Below are positions 47,402 through 56,956 of a stretch of DNA of 64,000 bases, piece by piece. The notes beneath the pieces are model-generated. The model made no database searches, was not told the origin of the DNA, and saw nothing but the letters and a program-made list of their open reading frames with translations. Position 1 is the stretch's first letter. The number at the start of each line of letters is the position of its first letter. Source of the stretch: Orlajensenia sp037404875. GTDB lineage: Bacteria; Actinomycetota; Actinomycetes; Actinomycetales; Microbacteriaceae. The stretch spans positions 124,001 through 188,000 of the forward strand of contig NZ_JBBELO010000033.1 in assembly GCF_037404875.1 (NCBI RefSeq), read 5' to 3'. The translations under genes were made by a program, and so were the position numbers.

Positions 47402-48505
47402 ATGAGCGGGGAGCAATCTCGGGGCGCCGTCACGGGCGCGGTCCCCGGCGGCGTCGACATCGCGGCACTGAGGGTGATCGACGGGCACAACGACTGGGCC
47501 TGGGAGGCGCGAGCGCGACGCGGCTACTCGGTCGAGGGTCTCGATGTTGATCTCTCGCCGGCATTCGACACCGACATTCCCAGGCTGCGGGCCGGCCAGG
47601 TCGGCGGACAGTTCTGGTCGGTCTACACGTCTGACGAGCAACCCGAGGCCGAATCGGTCGTCGGCACGCTGCAGCAGATCGACTGGGTGCATCGTCTGGT
47701 CGCGCGTTACCCCGACGTCTTCACGTTGGCCCGAACCGCCGCGGATGTCGACGCGGCCATGGTTACGGGTCGCATCGCGAGCCTGCTCGGAGCCGAGGGG
47801 GCCCACAGCATCGCGGACTCTCCCGCTGTGCTTCGCATGTTCGCCCAGCTGGGTGTGCGATACCTGACCTTGACGCACGTCCACAACACCGCCTGGGCAG
47901 ACTCGGCCACCGACAGCGTGCGCCACGGCGGCCTGTCGGAGAGGGGCAGGGACTACGTTCGCGAGCTCAATCGGTTGGGCATGCTCGTCGACCTCTCCCA
48001 TGTCTCGCCGGCCACGATGCACGCCGCGCTCGACGTGAGCGATTCGCCGGTCATCTTCAGCCACAGTTCCTGCGCCGCTCTGGCGCGGCATCCTCGCAAC
48101 GTGCCGGATGACGTGCTCGCGCGACTGTCGACGAACGGCGGCGTGCAGATGATCACCTTCGTTCCCCAGTTCCTCACGGATGACTTCGCCGCCTGGTTCG
48201 AGAGCGACCGCAGCGAGCCTGCTCCTCCTGTGCGAGTGTCCGACCTGGCCGACCATGTCGAACACGGCCGCGACGTTGCCGGCTGGCGGCACATCGGGTT
48301 GGGCGGAGACTACGACGGCACTGATGACTTTCCCGTGGGAATGGAAGGAGTCGACGGCTATCCGCTCCTGTTCGAGGAACTCGTCGAACGCGGCTGGTCG
48401 CAGACCGAGCTGGCCGCACTCGCCAGCGAGAACGTGCTGCGCGTGCTGCGTGCGACGGATGACCGGTTCACGAACCCCCGAACGTCCGTAGCGCTCGAGC
48501 TCTGA
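47402..48505 (+). CDS. membrane-dipeptidase family (M19) zinc dipeptidase
   Basis: A 367-residue amidohydrolase-fold dipeptidase. Metal-ligand segments are in order: VIDGHNDWAW near residue 24, GAEGAHSI near residue 131, DLSHVSPATM near residue 198, FSHSSCAALARHPRN near residue 218, and GLGGDYDGTDDFP near residue 301. It cleaves dipeptides, including those with D-residues in some members. No signal peptide is seen, so it acts in the cytoplasm. It lies directly before a peptide ABC importer, whose cargo it may digest. Confidence 0.92.
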   Translation: MSGEQSRGAVTGAVPGGVDIAALRVIDGHNDWAWEARARRGYSVEGLDVDLSPAFDTDIPRLRAGQVGGQFWSVYTSDEQPEAESVVGTLQQIDWVHRLVARYPDVFTLARTAADVDAAMVTGRIASLLGAEGAHSIADSPAVLRMFAQLGVRYLTLTHVHNTAWADSATDSVRHGGLSERGRDYVRELNRLGMLVDLSHVSPATMHAALDVSDSPVIFSHSSCAALARHPRNVPDDVLARLSTNGGVQMITFVPQFLTDDFAAWFESDRSEPAPPVRVSDLADHVEHGRDVAGWRHIGLGGDYDGTDDFPVGMEGVDGYPLLFEELVERGWSQTELAALASENVLRVLRATDDRFTNPRTSVALEL

Positions 48506-48523
48506 CGAGAGCACCCGCAATCT

Positions 48524-48555
48524 CCCTGACTCCCCTTCAGGGTGGCGAAACACCC
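48524..48555. promoter_or_regulatory. two mutually exclusive small hairpins before the ABC operon
   Basis: CCCTGA/TCAGGG (48524-48529, 48537-48542) and GGGTG/CACCC (48540-48544, 48551-48555) share the GGG at 48540-48542, so only one can form at a time. They lie between the dipeptidase stop and the ABC operon. Terminator, attenuator or chance cannot be told apart. Confidence 0.35.
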
Positions 48556-48649
48556 GTGAAACGTGAACGCGTCTATGGTGAGGAAAACTACGGCGTGCAC
48601 TGAATGCCGGCGTGACCGCAGGCCCAGCGATGAACGGGGATCGACGCAC

Positions 48650-50224
48650 ATGAAGCACACACAGCGCACTGGGGCGGCGCTCGCCGCCATGGGGATGGCC
48701 GTGGCCCTTGCGGTGACGGGATGCTCGGCGGGTGGGGGAGGCGGCTCCACCGCCGCCTCGAAGGCCCTCGTCGTCGACCAGTCCTTCGACCTCAAGACCG
48801 CCGACCCGGCACGGGCCTTCGAACTCACGGGGTCCATCGTCGACCGGGCGCTCTACGAGACGCTGCTCGGTTTCGACGGTTCCGACGTGACGAAGCCCGT
48901 GCCGCAGATCGCCACGTACGAGGAGAACGCCGACAACACGGTGCTCACCCTCACTCTCAATGGCACGCACACCTTCTCCGACGGAACGCCCGTCACGGTC
49001 GACGACATCGTCTTCTCGCTCAACCGCGTGCAGGGCATCAAGGGCAATCCGTCGTTCCTGCTCGACGGCGTCACTGTGGCCAAGGTCGACGACAAGACCC
49101 TCACCCTCACGACAGCCACCCCCAACCCCGCGCTTCCGTTCATCCTCCCCAACCCCTCTCTCGGCATCCTGAACTCCAAGCTCGTCAAGAAGAACGGCGG
49201 CGCCGAAGACGATTCCGACTCGGCCGAGGCGTTCCTCAACAAGACCTCCGCCGGATCGGGGCCGTACGAGATCGAGTCCTATGGCGTGACAACGAAGGTG
49301 GTCTTCAAGCTCAACCCGCACTACGCCGGAGACACGCCGGCCTACAGCAGGGTCGTGCTGGAAAACGTCGCCGGTCCGACGCAGAAGATCAACGTGCAGG
49401 CCGGCACCGCGCAGGTCGCACTCGGCCTGAACGCCGACCAGATCGAGGGGCTCGACGACTCGAAAACGACCACGATCAAGGGCACATCGCCCGACGTGAT
49501 CTACACCTGGTTCAATCAGGACGCCGCTGTGGGCGCCGGAGTCACCAACAACAAAGACTTCCTGACCGCCGTGCGCAAGGGCATCGACTACAAGAAGATC
49601 CAGGAGATCGCGGGCGCGGGCTCGACCCAGCCGGGCGGAATGGTGCCGTCGCAGTTCCTCGGTGCGCTCGAGTCCGACCCCGCGAACGTCTTCGACGCGG
49701 ATGCCGCGAAGGCGGCGCTGGCGGCATCCGGCTACAGCGGTCAAGAGGTCACCTTCGCCTATCCCAACGACATCACCGTCAACGGCCTGCAGATGCAGAC
49801 CCTCGCCGAGGCGATCCAATCGCAGTTGAAGAGCGTCGGCATCACGCTCACGCTCGCGCCCTCGCCCATCGCCACCTTCCTCGACGCCTACCGTGCCGGC
49901 ACGTTGCAGTCGGGGATCATGTACTGGGGCCCCGATTTTCCGGACCCCTCGGACTACCTTGTCTTCAACCCCGGTCAGTCGCTGGGCCTCCGCGCCGGCT
50001 GGGCCGAAGGCACCGACGCCGCTGTCACCCAGGCGGCGGATGCGGCCTCGGCGGCCGTCGGCGATGATCGCGCCGCCGCCTACCAGGCGTGGCAGACCGC
50101 TGCGAACGCGACCGGGCCGTTCGTTCCGGTGCTGCAGCCCGGCCAGTTCGTCGTGACCGCGAAGTCGGTGAAAACCCTGGACCTCAACCCCGTGTGGACT
50201 GTTGACCTCGCTGCAATCAAGTAG
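48650..50224 (+). CDS. peptide ABC transporter substrate-binding lipoprotein (family 5)
   Basis: A 524-residue SBP_bac_5 protein. Residues 1-24 are a lipoprotein signal with the lipobox VTGC, so Cys25 would be lipidated, followed by a Gly/Ser linker. VDQSFDLKTADPARAFELTG, TLNGTHTFSDGTPVTVDDIVFS and FNQDAAVGAGVTNNKDFLTAVRKGID (each only in part) are typical of DppA/OppA-like binders. ATG 48650 was chosen since the signal peptide starts there, with GGGGA nine bases upstream. First gene of a five-gene importer operon. Confidence 0.92.
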   Translation: MKHTQRTGAALAAMGMAVALAVTGCSAGGGGGSTAASKALVVDQSFDLKTADPARAFELTGSIVDRALYETLLGFDGSDVTKPVPQIATYEENADNTVLTLTLNGTHTFSDGTPVTVDDIVFSLNRVQGIKGNPSFLLDGVTVAKVDDKTLTLTTATPNPALPFILPNPSLGILNSKLVKKNGGAEDDSDSAEAFLNKTSAGSGPYEIESYGVTTKVVFKLNPHYAGDTPAYSRVVLENVAGPTQKINVQAGTAQVALGLNADQIEGLDDSKTTTIKGTSPDVIYTWFNQDAAVGAGVTNNKDFLTAVRKGIDYKKIQEIAGAGSTQPGGMVPSQFLGALESDPANVFDADAAKAALAASGYSGQEVTFAYPNDITVNGLQMQTLAEAIQSQLKSVGITLTLAPSPIATFLDAYRAGTLQSGIMYWGPDFPDPSDYLVFNPGQSLGLRAGWAEGTDAAVTQAADAASAAVGDDRAAAYQAWQTAANATGPFVPVLQPGQFVVTAKSVKTLDLNPVWTVDLAAIK

Positions 50225-51293
50225 CACCGACACCGAGCGTGCTCTGACGCCGCCCGAGGACCGGCGGCGTCAGCATCCGTTGCTGCGCTATATCGCCCTG
50301 CGTTCGGGCGTCAGTCTGCTGCTGATCATCGGGGTGAGCATCGTCACCTTCGTGCTGACCAATCTGGTGCCCTCCGACCCCGCGCAGGCTGCCCTCGGTG
50401 AGCGGGCCGCAGCGGATCCGGAGGTGGTCGCAGCCTTCCGCAAGGCGCAGGGTCTCGACCAGCCCGTCGTCGCCCAGTACTTCATCTATCTCGGTCATCT
50501 GCTGCAGGGCAACCTGGGCACCTCGACCCAGACGCACAACCCGGTCTCCCAAGACCTCGCGGTCGCGTTTCCCGCGACGGCCGAGCTGGCGCTGTTCGTC
50601 ATCTTCTTCTCGATCATCATCGGTCTCGGGTTGGGCCTCATCGCCGCGCTTCGCCACAACAGGATCTCCGACCAGGTCATCCGGGTCGTGAGCCTCGCGG
50701 GTATCTCCATCCCGACGTTCTGGCTCGCCCTCGTGATCTACTTCGTGTTCTTCTACCAACTTCACTGGGCGCCCGGCAGCGGACGCCTCGACCCGGCCGC
50801 GACGGCGCCTCCTACGGTCACGGGGATGTACACCGTGGATGCCCTGTTGGCAGGGGACGGGGCGACGTTCGCGGACGCGTTCTCGCACCTGATCTTGCCG
50901 GGTGTTGTGCTCACGCTCTACACGGTCGGCCTGCTTGTACGCTTCGCACGCTCCGCCGTGCTCGATGTTCTCGGCATGGACTACATCCGCGCAGCTCGAG
51001 CCAAGGGGCTCGGCTCCGCACGGGTTGTCTTCGGCTACACGCTGCGAGGAGCGCTTCTGCCCATCCTCACCATCGTCGGTCTGGCCTTCGGCTCGCTGCT
51101 CTCCGGCACGGTCCTGACGGAACAGGTCTTCGGATGGGGCGGCATCGGACAGTACGCCTACAAGGCGGCGACCACGCTCGACCTGCCCGCCGTCATGGGG
51201 GTCGGCCTCGTCGTCGGAGTCGTCTACATCGTCACGAACTTCGTCATCGACGTCATCTACGGCCTCATCGACCCGAGAGTGAGGCTGCAGTGA
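50202..51293 (+). CDS. peptide ABC transporter permease, DppB-like
   Basis: A 363-residue permease with six or more membrane helices. LVPSDPAQAALGERA near residue 55, the periplasmic QLHWAPGSGRLDP loop and the YIRAARAKGLG coupling (EAA) motif near residue 260 are typical of DppB/OppB. It begins at a TTG inside the end of the binding-protein gene (23-base overlap); no later start exists before the first helix. The N-terminal 25 residues are polar. It pairs with the DppC-like permease that follows. Confidence 0.9.
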   Translation: MTSLQSSSTDTERALTPPEDRRRQHPLLRYIALRSGVSLLLIIGVSIVTFVLTNLVPSDPAQAALGERAAADPEVVAAFRKAQGLDQPVVAQYFIYLGHLLQGNLGTSTQTHNPVSQDLAVAFPATAELALFVIFFSIIIGLGLGLIAALRHNRISDQVIRVVSLAGISIPTFWLALVIYFVFFYQLHWAPGSGRLDPAATAPPTVTGMYTVDALLAGDGATFADAFSHLILPGVVLTLYTVGLLVRFARSAVLDVLGMDYIRAARAKGLGSARVVFGYTLRGALLPILTIVGLAFGSLLSGTVLTEQVFGWGGIGQYAYKAATTLDLPAVMGVGLVVGVVYIVTNFVIDVIYGLIDPRVRLQ

Positions 51294-52168
51294 CCGATAT
51301 CCTCGACGTCGCTGTCAAGCGCCGCACCCTTCTGCGCTCGTCGGTCTGGCGGCGACCGTTCACGATCGTGGGTGGCACGGTCGTCGCGCTGTGGGTCGTC
51401 ATTGCCATCTTCGCCCCGCTCATCGCCCCCTACGATCCGCTCGCGCAGGACTTTCCGCGCTTGGCGGCACCGAACCTGCAGCACTGGTTCGGAACGGATG
51501 CCGTCGGCCGCGACGTGCTCTCGCGCACGCTGTACGGCGCGCGGGTCTCGCTGCCCCTGGCTCTCATCCTCGTGACGGGCTCTCTCGTCATCGGTTCCGT
51601 GCTCGGCGCCCTGGCTGGGTACCTGGGGCGGGCCCTCGACGAGATCATCATGCGCATCTCCGACCTCGTCTTCGCCTTTCCGACGATCATCCTGGCCATG
51701 ATCGTCGCGGCATCCCTGGGGCCCAGCCTCGCCAATGCCGTCGTCGCACTGCTCGTCGTATCGTGGCCGAGCTACGCCCGCGTCATGCGCTCGATGGTGC
51801 TCGGCGAACGCGGACGGGAGTACGTGATCGCAGGGCGCCTGCTCGGCGCGGGGTCGCTGCGATCGCTCGGCCGCGATGTGCTTCCGAACGTCGCGGCGCC
51901 GGTGCTCGTGCTGGCCACGCTCGACTTCGGCAACGCGATCCTGCTGCTCTCGGGTCTGTCGTTTTTGGGACTGGGGGCAACACCGCCGACCGCGGAGTGG
52001 GGATCGATGGTCTCGGACGGCGTGCAGAACTTCAGTGCATGGTGGATAGCGGCCTTCCCGGGCCTCGCCATCTTCACAGTGGTCATGGCGTTCAACTTCC
52101 TCGGCGACGCCATGCGCGACGCCCTGGATCCGCGCTCCGCCGGCACAGTGCAGGGGGTGTCGGTATGA
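51290..52168 (+). CDS. peptide ABC transporter permease, DppC-like
   Basis: A 292-residue permease. FAPLIAPYDPLAQDFPRL near residue 42, GTDAVGRDVLSRTLYGARVSL in part, and REYVIAGRLLGAG as the EAA coupling motif mark DppC/OppC proteins. The GTG start overlaps the stop of the DppB-like gene (GTGA), and the frame upstream has no family sequence. Its stop overlaps the next ATG. It forms the second half of the membrane channel. Confidence 0.9.
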   Translation: MTDILDVAVKRRTLLRSSVWRRPFTIVGGTVVALWVVIAIFAPLIAPYDPLAQDFPRLAAPNLQHWFGTDAVGRDVLSRTLYGARVSLPLALILVTGSLVIGSVLGALAGYLGRALDEIIMRISDLVFAFPTIILAMIVAASLGPSLANAVVALLVVSWPSYARVMRSMVLGERGREYVIAGRLLGAGSLRSLGRDVLPNVAAPVLVLATLDFGNAILLLSGLSFLGLGATPPTAEWGSMVSDGVQNFSAWWIAAFPGLAIFTVVMAFNFLGDAMRDALDPRSAGTVQGVSV

Positions 52169-53043
52169 AGGGCCTCGAGATCCGGAACCTCGCACTGGAG
52201 CTCGGACCTGTCACGCAACCCAAGCGGATCCTGCGCGGTATCGACCTCGACGTGCCCGCGGGCTCGATCACGGGGCTTGCCGGGGAGTCGGGGTCGGGAA
52301 AGACCCTGACCGGCCTGTCCGTCTGCGGTCTCCAGCCGGCGGGGTCGAGGGTCACGGGCACCATCTCGTTCTCGGGAAGCCGTCGGCAGGTCGATGACCT
52401 GCTGGAGCTGTCGCCGCGCGCGATGAATCGTCTGCGCGGCCGAGAGATCGCGATGATCTTCCAGGACCCGACGGCGAGCCTGCATCCGATGATCTCGATC
52501 GGGTCGCAGCTCACCGACCACGTGCGGCACCATCTCGACCTGTCCCGGGCTGCCGCTCGAGCTCGCGCCATCGAACTGCTCGAGCGTGTCCGGGTGCCCG
52601 AGCCGGATGCGGCACTGGGCAAGTACCCGCACCAGTTCTCGGGCGGGCAGTTGCAGCGAATTGCGATCGCGATCGCCTTGGCCTGCGACCCCGACGTGCT
52701 CATCGCCGACGAGCCGACCACCGCACTGGATGTCACGGTCCAAGCCGGCATCCTCGCGTTGCTGCGCGAGCTCTGCGACACGCTCGATCTCGCCATCCTG
52801 CTCGTCACGCACGACCTCGGGGTGATGTCGGCGCTCGCCGACACGATCGCGGTCATGCGCGAAGGAATGATCGTCGAGCACGGCACGCGCTACCAGGTCA
52901 TCCGTGAACCGGCCAGCGACTACACGCGGGCACTCATCGACGCCTTGCCGAACACCGATCCAACCGTGCGGCACGGACCGATCGAATCGGTCGCGGTTAA
53001 TGTGGCGGCGGATGAGGCGGCGGATGTGGAGGGGGCTTCATGA
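52165..53043 (+). CDS. peptide ABC transporter ATP-binding protein, DppD-like
   Basis: A 292-residue ATPase with Walker A GESGSGKT near residue 41, signature FSGGQLQRIAIA near residue 158 and Walker B VLIADEPTTALD near residue 180. The C-terminal part of about 40 residues is the oligopeptide-transporter extension. The ATG at 52165 overlaps the previous stop (ATGA); the open frame before it is the permease gene read in another frame. Partner of the DppF-like ATPase. Confidence 0.92.
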   Translation: MKGLEIRNLALELGPVTQPKRILRGIDLDVPAGSITGLAGESGSGKTLTGLSVCGLQPAGSRVTGTISFSGSRRQVDDLLELSPRAMNRLRGREIAMIFQDPTASLHPMISIGSQLTDHVRHHLDLSRAAARARAIELLERVRVPEPDAALGKYPHQFSGGQLQRIAIAIALACDPDVLIADEPTTALDVTVQAGILALLRELCDTLDLAILLVTHDLGVMSALADTIAVMREGMIVEHGTRYQVIREPASDYTRALIDALPNTDPTVRHGPIESVAVNVAADEAADVEGAS

Positions 53044-53819
53044 GCGGTCATCTCGTTATCGACGATGTGAGCGTGCGGTACAAGCGCCGCGGGCGCGGCG
53101 ATCTGACCGCCGTCGACGGCGTCTCCCTCGCGTTGGACCCGGGCGAGGTGGTCGGGCTCGTGGGGGAGTCCGGCTGTGGCAAGTCCACTCTCGCCCGAGC
53201 GATCTGCGGGCTGGAGCCACTCGCGTCGGGCTCGATCGCATTCGACGGCGAGCCGATCGGACGGCTGGGCCTGCGCCGTCGGCCGGCTCACCTGCGCCGC
53301 ATCCAGATGGTCTTCCAGAACCCCTATGCGTCACTGAATCCGCGCCGCCGGGTCGGTGCGCAGATCGCCGACGGTTTCGCCGTGGCCGGTGCAGCGCGCT
53401 CGACCGTCGGTCAGTTGCTTGCCGATGTCGGCCTCGAGGCATCCGCTGCCCGGTTGTATCCACATCAGTTCTCGGGCGGTCAACGACAGCGCATCGCGAT
53501 CGCGCGTGCGATCGCCGCGGCGCCGCAGGTGCTCATCGGAGACGAGCCGATCGCCTCCCTGGATGCCTCGTTGCAAGCGCGGGTCGCCACGCTGATGCGC
53601 GATGTGGCGTTGAAGAACGGCGCATCGCTGCTCTTCATCAGCCACGACCTGTCGGTCGTGCGCGTGATCGCCGATCGGGTCGCCGTCATGCAGTCCGGCC
53701 GTATTGTCGAGGAAGGCGCCATCGAGCAGGTCTGGAACAGCCCGGCCACCAACTACACCGCCCGACTGCTCGCGTCGATCCCGGTCGTCGATGGGCTGGG
53801 CCGTCTTCCGCTCGCCTGA
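53040..53819 (+). CDS. peptide ABC transporter ATP-binding protein, DppF-like
   Basis: A 259-residue ATPase with Walker A GESGCGKST near residue 42, the Q-loop segment IQMVFQNPYASLNPRRRV, signature FSGGQRQR near residue 143 and Walker B VLIGDEPIASLD near residue 165. It ends soon after the ABC domain; the C-terminal oligopeptide extension is short. The ATG overlaps the previous stop by four bases. Last gene of the importer operon, converging with the epoxide-hydrolase-like gene. Confidence 0.92.
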   Translation: MSGHLVIDDVSVRYKRRGRGDLTAVDGVSLALDPGEVVGLVGESGCGKSTLARAICGLEPLASGSIAFDGEPIGRLGLRRRPAHLRRIQMVFQNPYASLNPRRRVGAQIADGFAVAGAARSTVGQLLADVGLEASAARLYPHQFSGGQRQRIAIARAIAAAPQVLIGDEPIASLDASLQARVATLMRDVALKNGASLLFISHDLSVVRVIADRVAVMQSGRIVEEGAIEQVWNSPATNYTARLLASIPVVDGLGRLPLA

Positions 53820-53840
53820 CGCGCTCGGCGGCCAGTCGGA

Positions 53841-55010
53841 TCAGCGGGCGGCGGGTCGGTAGGGGCGGAAGAAGTCCCGCAGCTCTCGGGCATACAGCTC
53901 CGGCTCTTCGAACGCAGCGAAGTGGCCGCCGCGCTCGGGCTCTGAGAGGTGCACGAGGTTCGTCGTGCGTTCGAGCCATGCCCGCGGCGGCCGCAGGATG
54001 TCGCCCGGGAACAGAGCGAATCCGGAGGGCACCTCGACCCGGCGGGAGAGCTGTGCAGGCGGAATCGCTGCGTTCGCGCTGTACATGCGCATCGACGAGC
54101 CGATCGTGCCCGTGAGCCAGTAGAGGGTGATATCGGTGAGGAGCTCGTCGGGCGTGAACGCCTGCGTCACGTCGTCGCCGTCGCTCCACGACGACAGCTT
54201 CTCCACGATCCAGGCGGCCAGGCCGACCGGTGAGTCGGTCAGGCCGAACGCCACCGTCTGCGGCTTGGTGCGATGCATCGCCGCGTAGGCGCCCTCCGAC
54301 GCGCCCCAAGCAGCGGCGTCGGCGACCCATGCCCGTTCCTGCGCCGTGAGATCGGTCGGCAGGGCGCTCGGCACGGGCACGCCGGCATCCGTGCGGTGCA
54401 CCGCCACGACGCGATCCGGGTGGTCCAGGGCGAGGTAGCGGCTGACGTGGCTGCCGATGTCGCCTCCCGCGGCGCCGAAGTGCTCATAGCCCAGCACTCG
54501 CATGAGCTCGGCCCACAGGCCCGCGACGGCGATCGAGTCCAGCGGCGCACCCGCGGGACGGTCGGAGTACCCGAATCCGGGCATGTCGGGCACGACGACA
54601 TCGAAGGCGTCGGCAGGGTCGGCGCCATGCGCCCCGGGATCGGTCAGCAGCGGGATGACCTTCGAGTAGCGCCAGAAGGAATCCGGCCAGCCGTGACTGA
54701 GCACCAGCGGAAGAACCGGACCGACGGGGGCGACGGCCCGAGCGTGCACGAAGTGGATCCCCACGCCGCGGAGCGCGACGCGGAAACGGGGCAGCCGGGC
54801 TAGCGCCGTTTCCTGGCTTCCCCAGTCGAATCCGTCGGCCCAATACCCGGCGAGCTCCCGCAGGAAGCCGAGGTCGGTGCCGAGCGACCAGCCGGCGTCG
54901 GCCGGCTCGTCGGGCCAGCGGGTCGCCCTCAGCCTGGTGCGCAGGTCGGTCAGGCTCTCGGTGCTCGCGCGGGAGGTGAACGGTTCGGGGCCGGAAGGCG
55001 CATCCGTCAT
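53841..55010 (-). CDS. epoxide hydrolase family protein
   Basis: A 389-residue alpha/beta hydrolase of the microsomal-type epoxide hydrolase group. An N-terminal EHN region (TDLRTRLRATRWPD, WADGFDWGSQETALARLPRF) is followed by LVLSHGWPDSFWRY near residue 105, the nucleophile aspartate in AAGGDIGSHVSRYLAL near residue 183, and the histidine in SEPERGGHFAAFEEPE near residue 363. It probably opens xenobiotic or lipid epoxides. TAGGCT lies six bases before the ATG (leaderless). Confidence 0.9.
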   Translation of the reverse strand: MTDAPSGPEPFTSRASTESLTDLRTRLRATRWPDEPADAGWSLGTDLGFLRELAGYWADGFDWGSQETALARLPRFRVALRGVGIHFVHARAVAPVGPVLPLVLSHGWPDSFWRYSKVIPLLTDPGAHGADPADAFDVVVPDMPGFGYSDRPAGAPLDSIAVAGLWAELMRVLGYEHFGAAGGDIGSHVSRYLALDHPDRVVAVHRTDAGVPVPSALPTDLTAQERAWVADAAAWGASEGAYAAMHRTKPQTVAFGLTDSPVGLAAWIVEKLSSWSDGDDVTQAFTPDELLTDITLYWLTGTIGSSMRMYSANAAIPPAQLSRRVEVPSGFALFPGDILRPPRAWLERTTNLVHLSEPERGGHFAAFEEPELYARELRDFFRPYRPAAR

Positions 55011-55016
55011 GTCAGC

Positions 55017-55022
55017 AGCCTA
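55017..55022 (-). promoter_or_regulatory. leaderless -10 element (TAGGCT) of the epoxide hydrolase gene
   Basis: TAGGCT on the minus strand ends six bases before the ATG at 55010; no ribosome site is present. Confidence 0.55.
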
Positions 55023-55131
55023 GGACCGGGGGTGCTGCGAGGGCTGGTACCGCACAGGCTCGAACCGTGCCGGGATGCCGCGCTCGCCGAATTAACGGGC
55101 GGCGCGATCTGACCGACCAGGGGTTGGTCGC

Positions 55132-56529
55132 TCAGGCGCGGCCGGGCTCGCCGGTGGAACGCTGGGGTGCGCGCTCGGGCAGCTTCGGCAGCGCGATCGG
55201 AGAGGTCATGGCGATCTGGTCGGAGAAGTGCTCCGGATCCGCGCTGTGCGCGACGCCGTCGCCCGCCGCGATGGCGTCGCTGGAACCGGCCCACGCGATG
55301 CCGACTCCCCAGCGCGACTGGGGGCTACGGGCCAGGCGCAGGCCGCGCGCGGCGACGAGCCAGCCGAGGCCGACCGCGAGCGCGGCGGCGCCCGAAAGAG
55401 CCGCCACCCCGAGCGCCCAGCGTGGGCCGAACGCATCCGCCACCCAGCCGACGATCGGCGCGCCGATGAGCGTGCCGCCCATGAGGATGGCGGTGTAGAG
55501 CGACATCACGCGACCCCGCACGCCGGCGGGCGTCGTCGTCTGCACGTACCCATTGGCCGTCGTGAGCAGGGTCACCGAGCTGAACCCGATGAGGATCGTG
55601 GATGCGGCGAAGGCCCCGTAGTTCGGCATGAGCGACGCGATGAGGGCGGCCAGCCCGAAGCATCCGGCGCCGATGAGCACCACCCGGAGCCGAGCGCGTT
55701 CCCGCCGCGCCGAGAGCAGCGCCCCGGTGAGGGAGCCGATCGCGAGGATCGATGAGACCACCCCGTACTGCCCGGCGCCCTGGCCGAACATGACCGCCAT
55801 CGTCGAGGAGAAGATGGGGAAGTTCATGCCGAACGCGCCGATGAGGAAGACGATGACGAGCACCGTCACCAGGTCGCTGCGGCCACCGACGTAACGGAAG
55901 CCCTGCACGAGCGGATTACCCGTTCGCACGGGCCGGGGTCGGTGGGCGAGTTCCTCGGTGCGCAGCATGAGCAGCGCGACGATCATGGCGATGAACGTGA
56001 GCGCGTTGATGAGGAAGACCCATCCCGAGCCGACGAGCACGATGAGCCCGCCCGCTGCAGCCGGTCCGATGAGGCGAGCGGTGTTGAAGGATGCCGCGTT
56101 CAGGGCGACCGCGTTGGAGGCGTTCGCCCCCGAGACGACGTCGGAGACGAAGGTCTGGCGAGCGGGTGCGTCGAAGGCGTTGGCGACGCCGAGGGCGAGC
56201 GCGAAGGCGTAGACGTGCCAGAGCTGGGCGTGGCCGCCGAGAAGCAGTAGCCCGAGGCCGACGGCGAGCAGCAGCAGAACGCTCTGCGTCACCATCAGCA
56301 GCCTGCGGCGATCGAAGCGGTCGATGACGGCGCCGGTGAGGGGAACGAGCAGCAGCTGCGGCCCGAACTGCAGGGCCAAGGTGGTTCCGACGGCGGTCGC
56401 GTTGTTGTGGCTGAGCTCGGTCAGCACGACCCAGTCCTGGGTGGTCGACTGCATCCAGCCGCCGATGTTCGAGATGAGGGCTCCGATGAACCAGAGCCGG
56501 TAGTTGTGGATGCGCAGGCTGCGGAACAT
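55132..56529 (-). CDS. MFS exporter, EntS-like
   Basis: A 465-residue permease with about twelve membrane helices. FRSLRIHNYRLWFIGALISNIG is split here by the known DHA3/EntS entry motif, and LFGQ/VVLTELSHN, AVIDRFDRRRLLM and VFLINALTFIAM fit that multidrug/siderophore exporter group. The last 60 residues are a polar tail. The ATG shares a base with the MarR stop (TGATG), so it is coupled to the MarR gene; a GTG one codon earlier is also possible. The pair looks like a drug-responsive efflux unit. Confidence 0.87.
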   Translation of the reverse strand: MFRSLRIHNYRLWFIGALISNIGGWMQSTTQDWVVLTELSHNNATAVGTTLALQFGPQLLLVPLTGAVIDRFDRRRLLMVTQSVLLLLAVGLGLLLLGGHAQLWHVYAFALALGVANAFDAPARQTFVSDVVSGANASNAVALNAASFNTARLIGPAAAGGLIVLVGSGWVFLINALTFIAMIVALLMLRTEELAHRPRPVRTGNPLVQGFRYVGGRSDLVTVLVIVFLIGAFGMNFPIFSSTMAVMFGQGAGQYGVVSSILAIGSLTGALLSARRERARLRVVLIGAGCFGLAALIASLMPNYGAFAASTILIGFSSVTLLTTANGYVQTTTPAGVRGRVMSLYTAILMGGTLIGAPIVGWVADAFGPRWALGVAALSGAAALAVGLGWLVAARGLRLARSPQSRWGVGIAWAGSSDAIAAGDGVAHSADPEHFSDQIAMTSPIALPKLPERAPQRSTGEPGRA

Positions 56530-56951
56530 CACTGGGTCGCGAGCCTCCCCATGAGTTCAGCCGCGCGCGCGAGCACGTCGCGTTCGTCGGGCGTGAGGGC
56601 GCGCATCCGCTCAGTCAGCCAGGCGTCGCGTTGCGAGACCGTCTTCTTCACGACCTCCTGGCCCGATGGGGTGAGGCTGATGTTGGTCTTGCGGCGGTCC
56701 TCGCCGTCTTCGGCGCGAGCGAGGAAGCCCGCCTCTTCGAGGCAGTTCACCGTGCGGTTCATCGAGGGGGCGCTCACCCGCTCGCGCTCGGCGAGGGCCG
56801 ACAGCGTGAGCGATGGCTGCTTCGAGAGCGTCATGAGCACCGTCATCTGGCCATCGGTGATGCTGTCATCGGATTTCTGCGCTCGCATGCGCCGCGCAAG
56901 TCGGAAGGTCGCCAGGCGCACCTGCGATGCCTGCTGCGCGAGAGTGGTCAT
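56529..56951 (-). CDS. MarR family transcriptional regulator
   Basis: A 140-residue winged-helix regulator. ITDGQMTVLMTLSKQPSLTLS is in part the recognition region, SALAERERVSAPSMNRTVNCLEEAGFLARAEDGEDRRKTNI contains the winged helix and the DxRR wing motif at about residues 82-86. It likely represses itself and the coupled MFS exporter in response to a phenolic or drug ligand. TAAGCT lies seven bases before the ATG, and a TTAGC/GCTAA palindrome overlaps the promoter. Confidence 0.88.
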   Translation of the reverse strand: MTTLAQQASQVRLATFRLARRMRAQKSDDSITDGQMTVLMTLSKQPSLTLSALAERERVSAPSMNRTVNCLEEAGFLARAEDGEDRRKTNISLTPSGQEVVKKTVSQRDAWLTERMRALTPDERDVLARAAELMGRLATQ

Positions 56952-56956
56952 GTTAC

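Noticed and set aside
47018..50233. Minus-strand open frame of 1071 codons opposite rimK, the dipeptidase and the binding protein
   Set aside because: It covers three well-identified plus-strand genes and two intergenic gaps, and has low-complexity Arg/Gly/Asp/Val composition. It is a codon-bias artefact.
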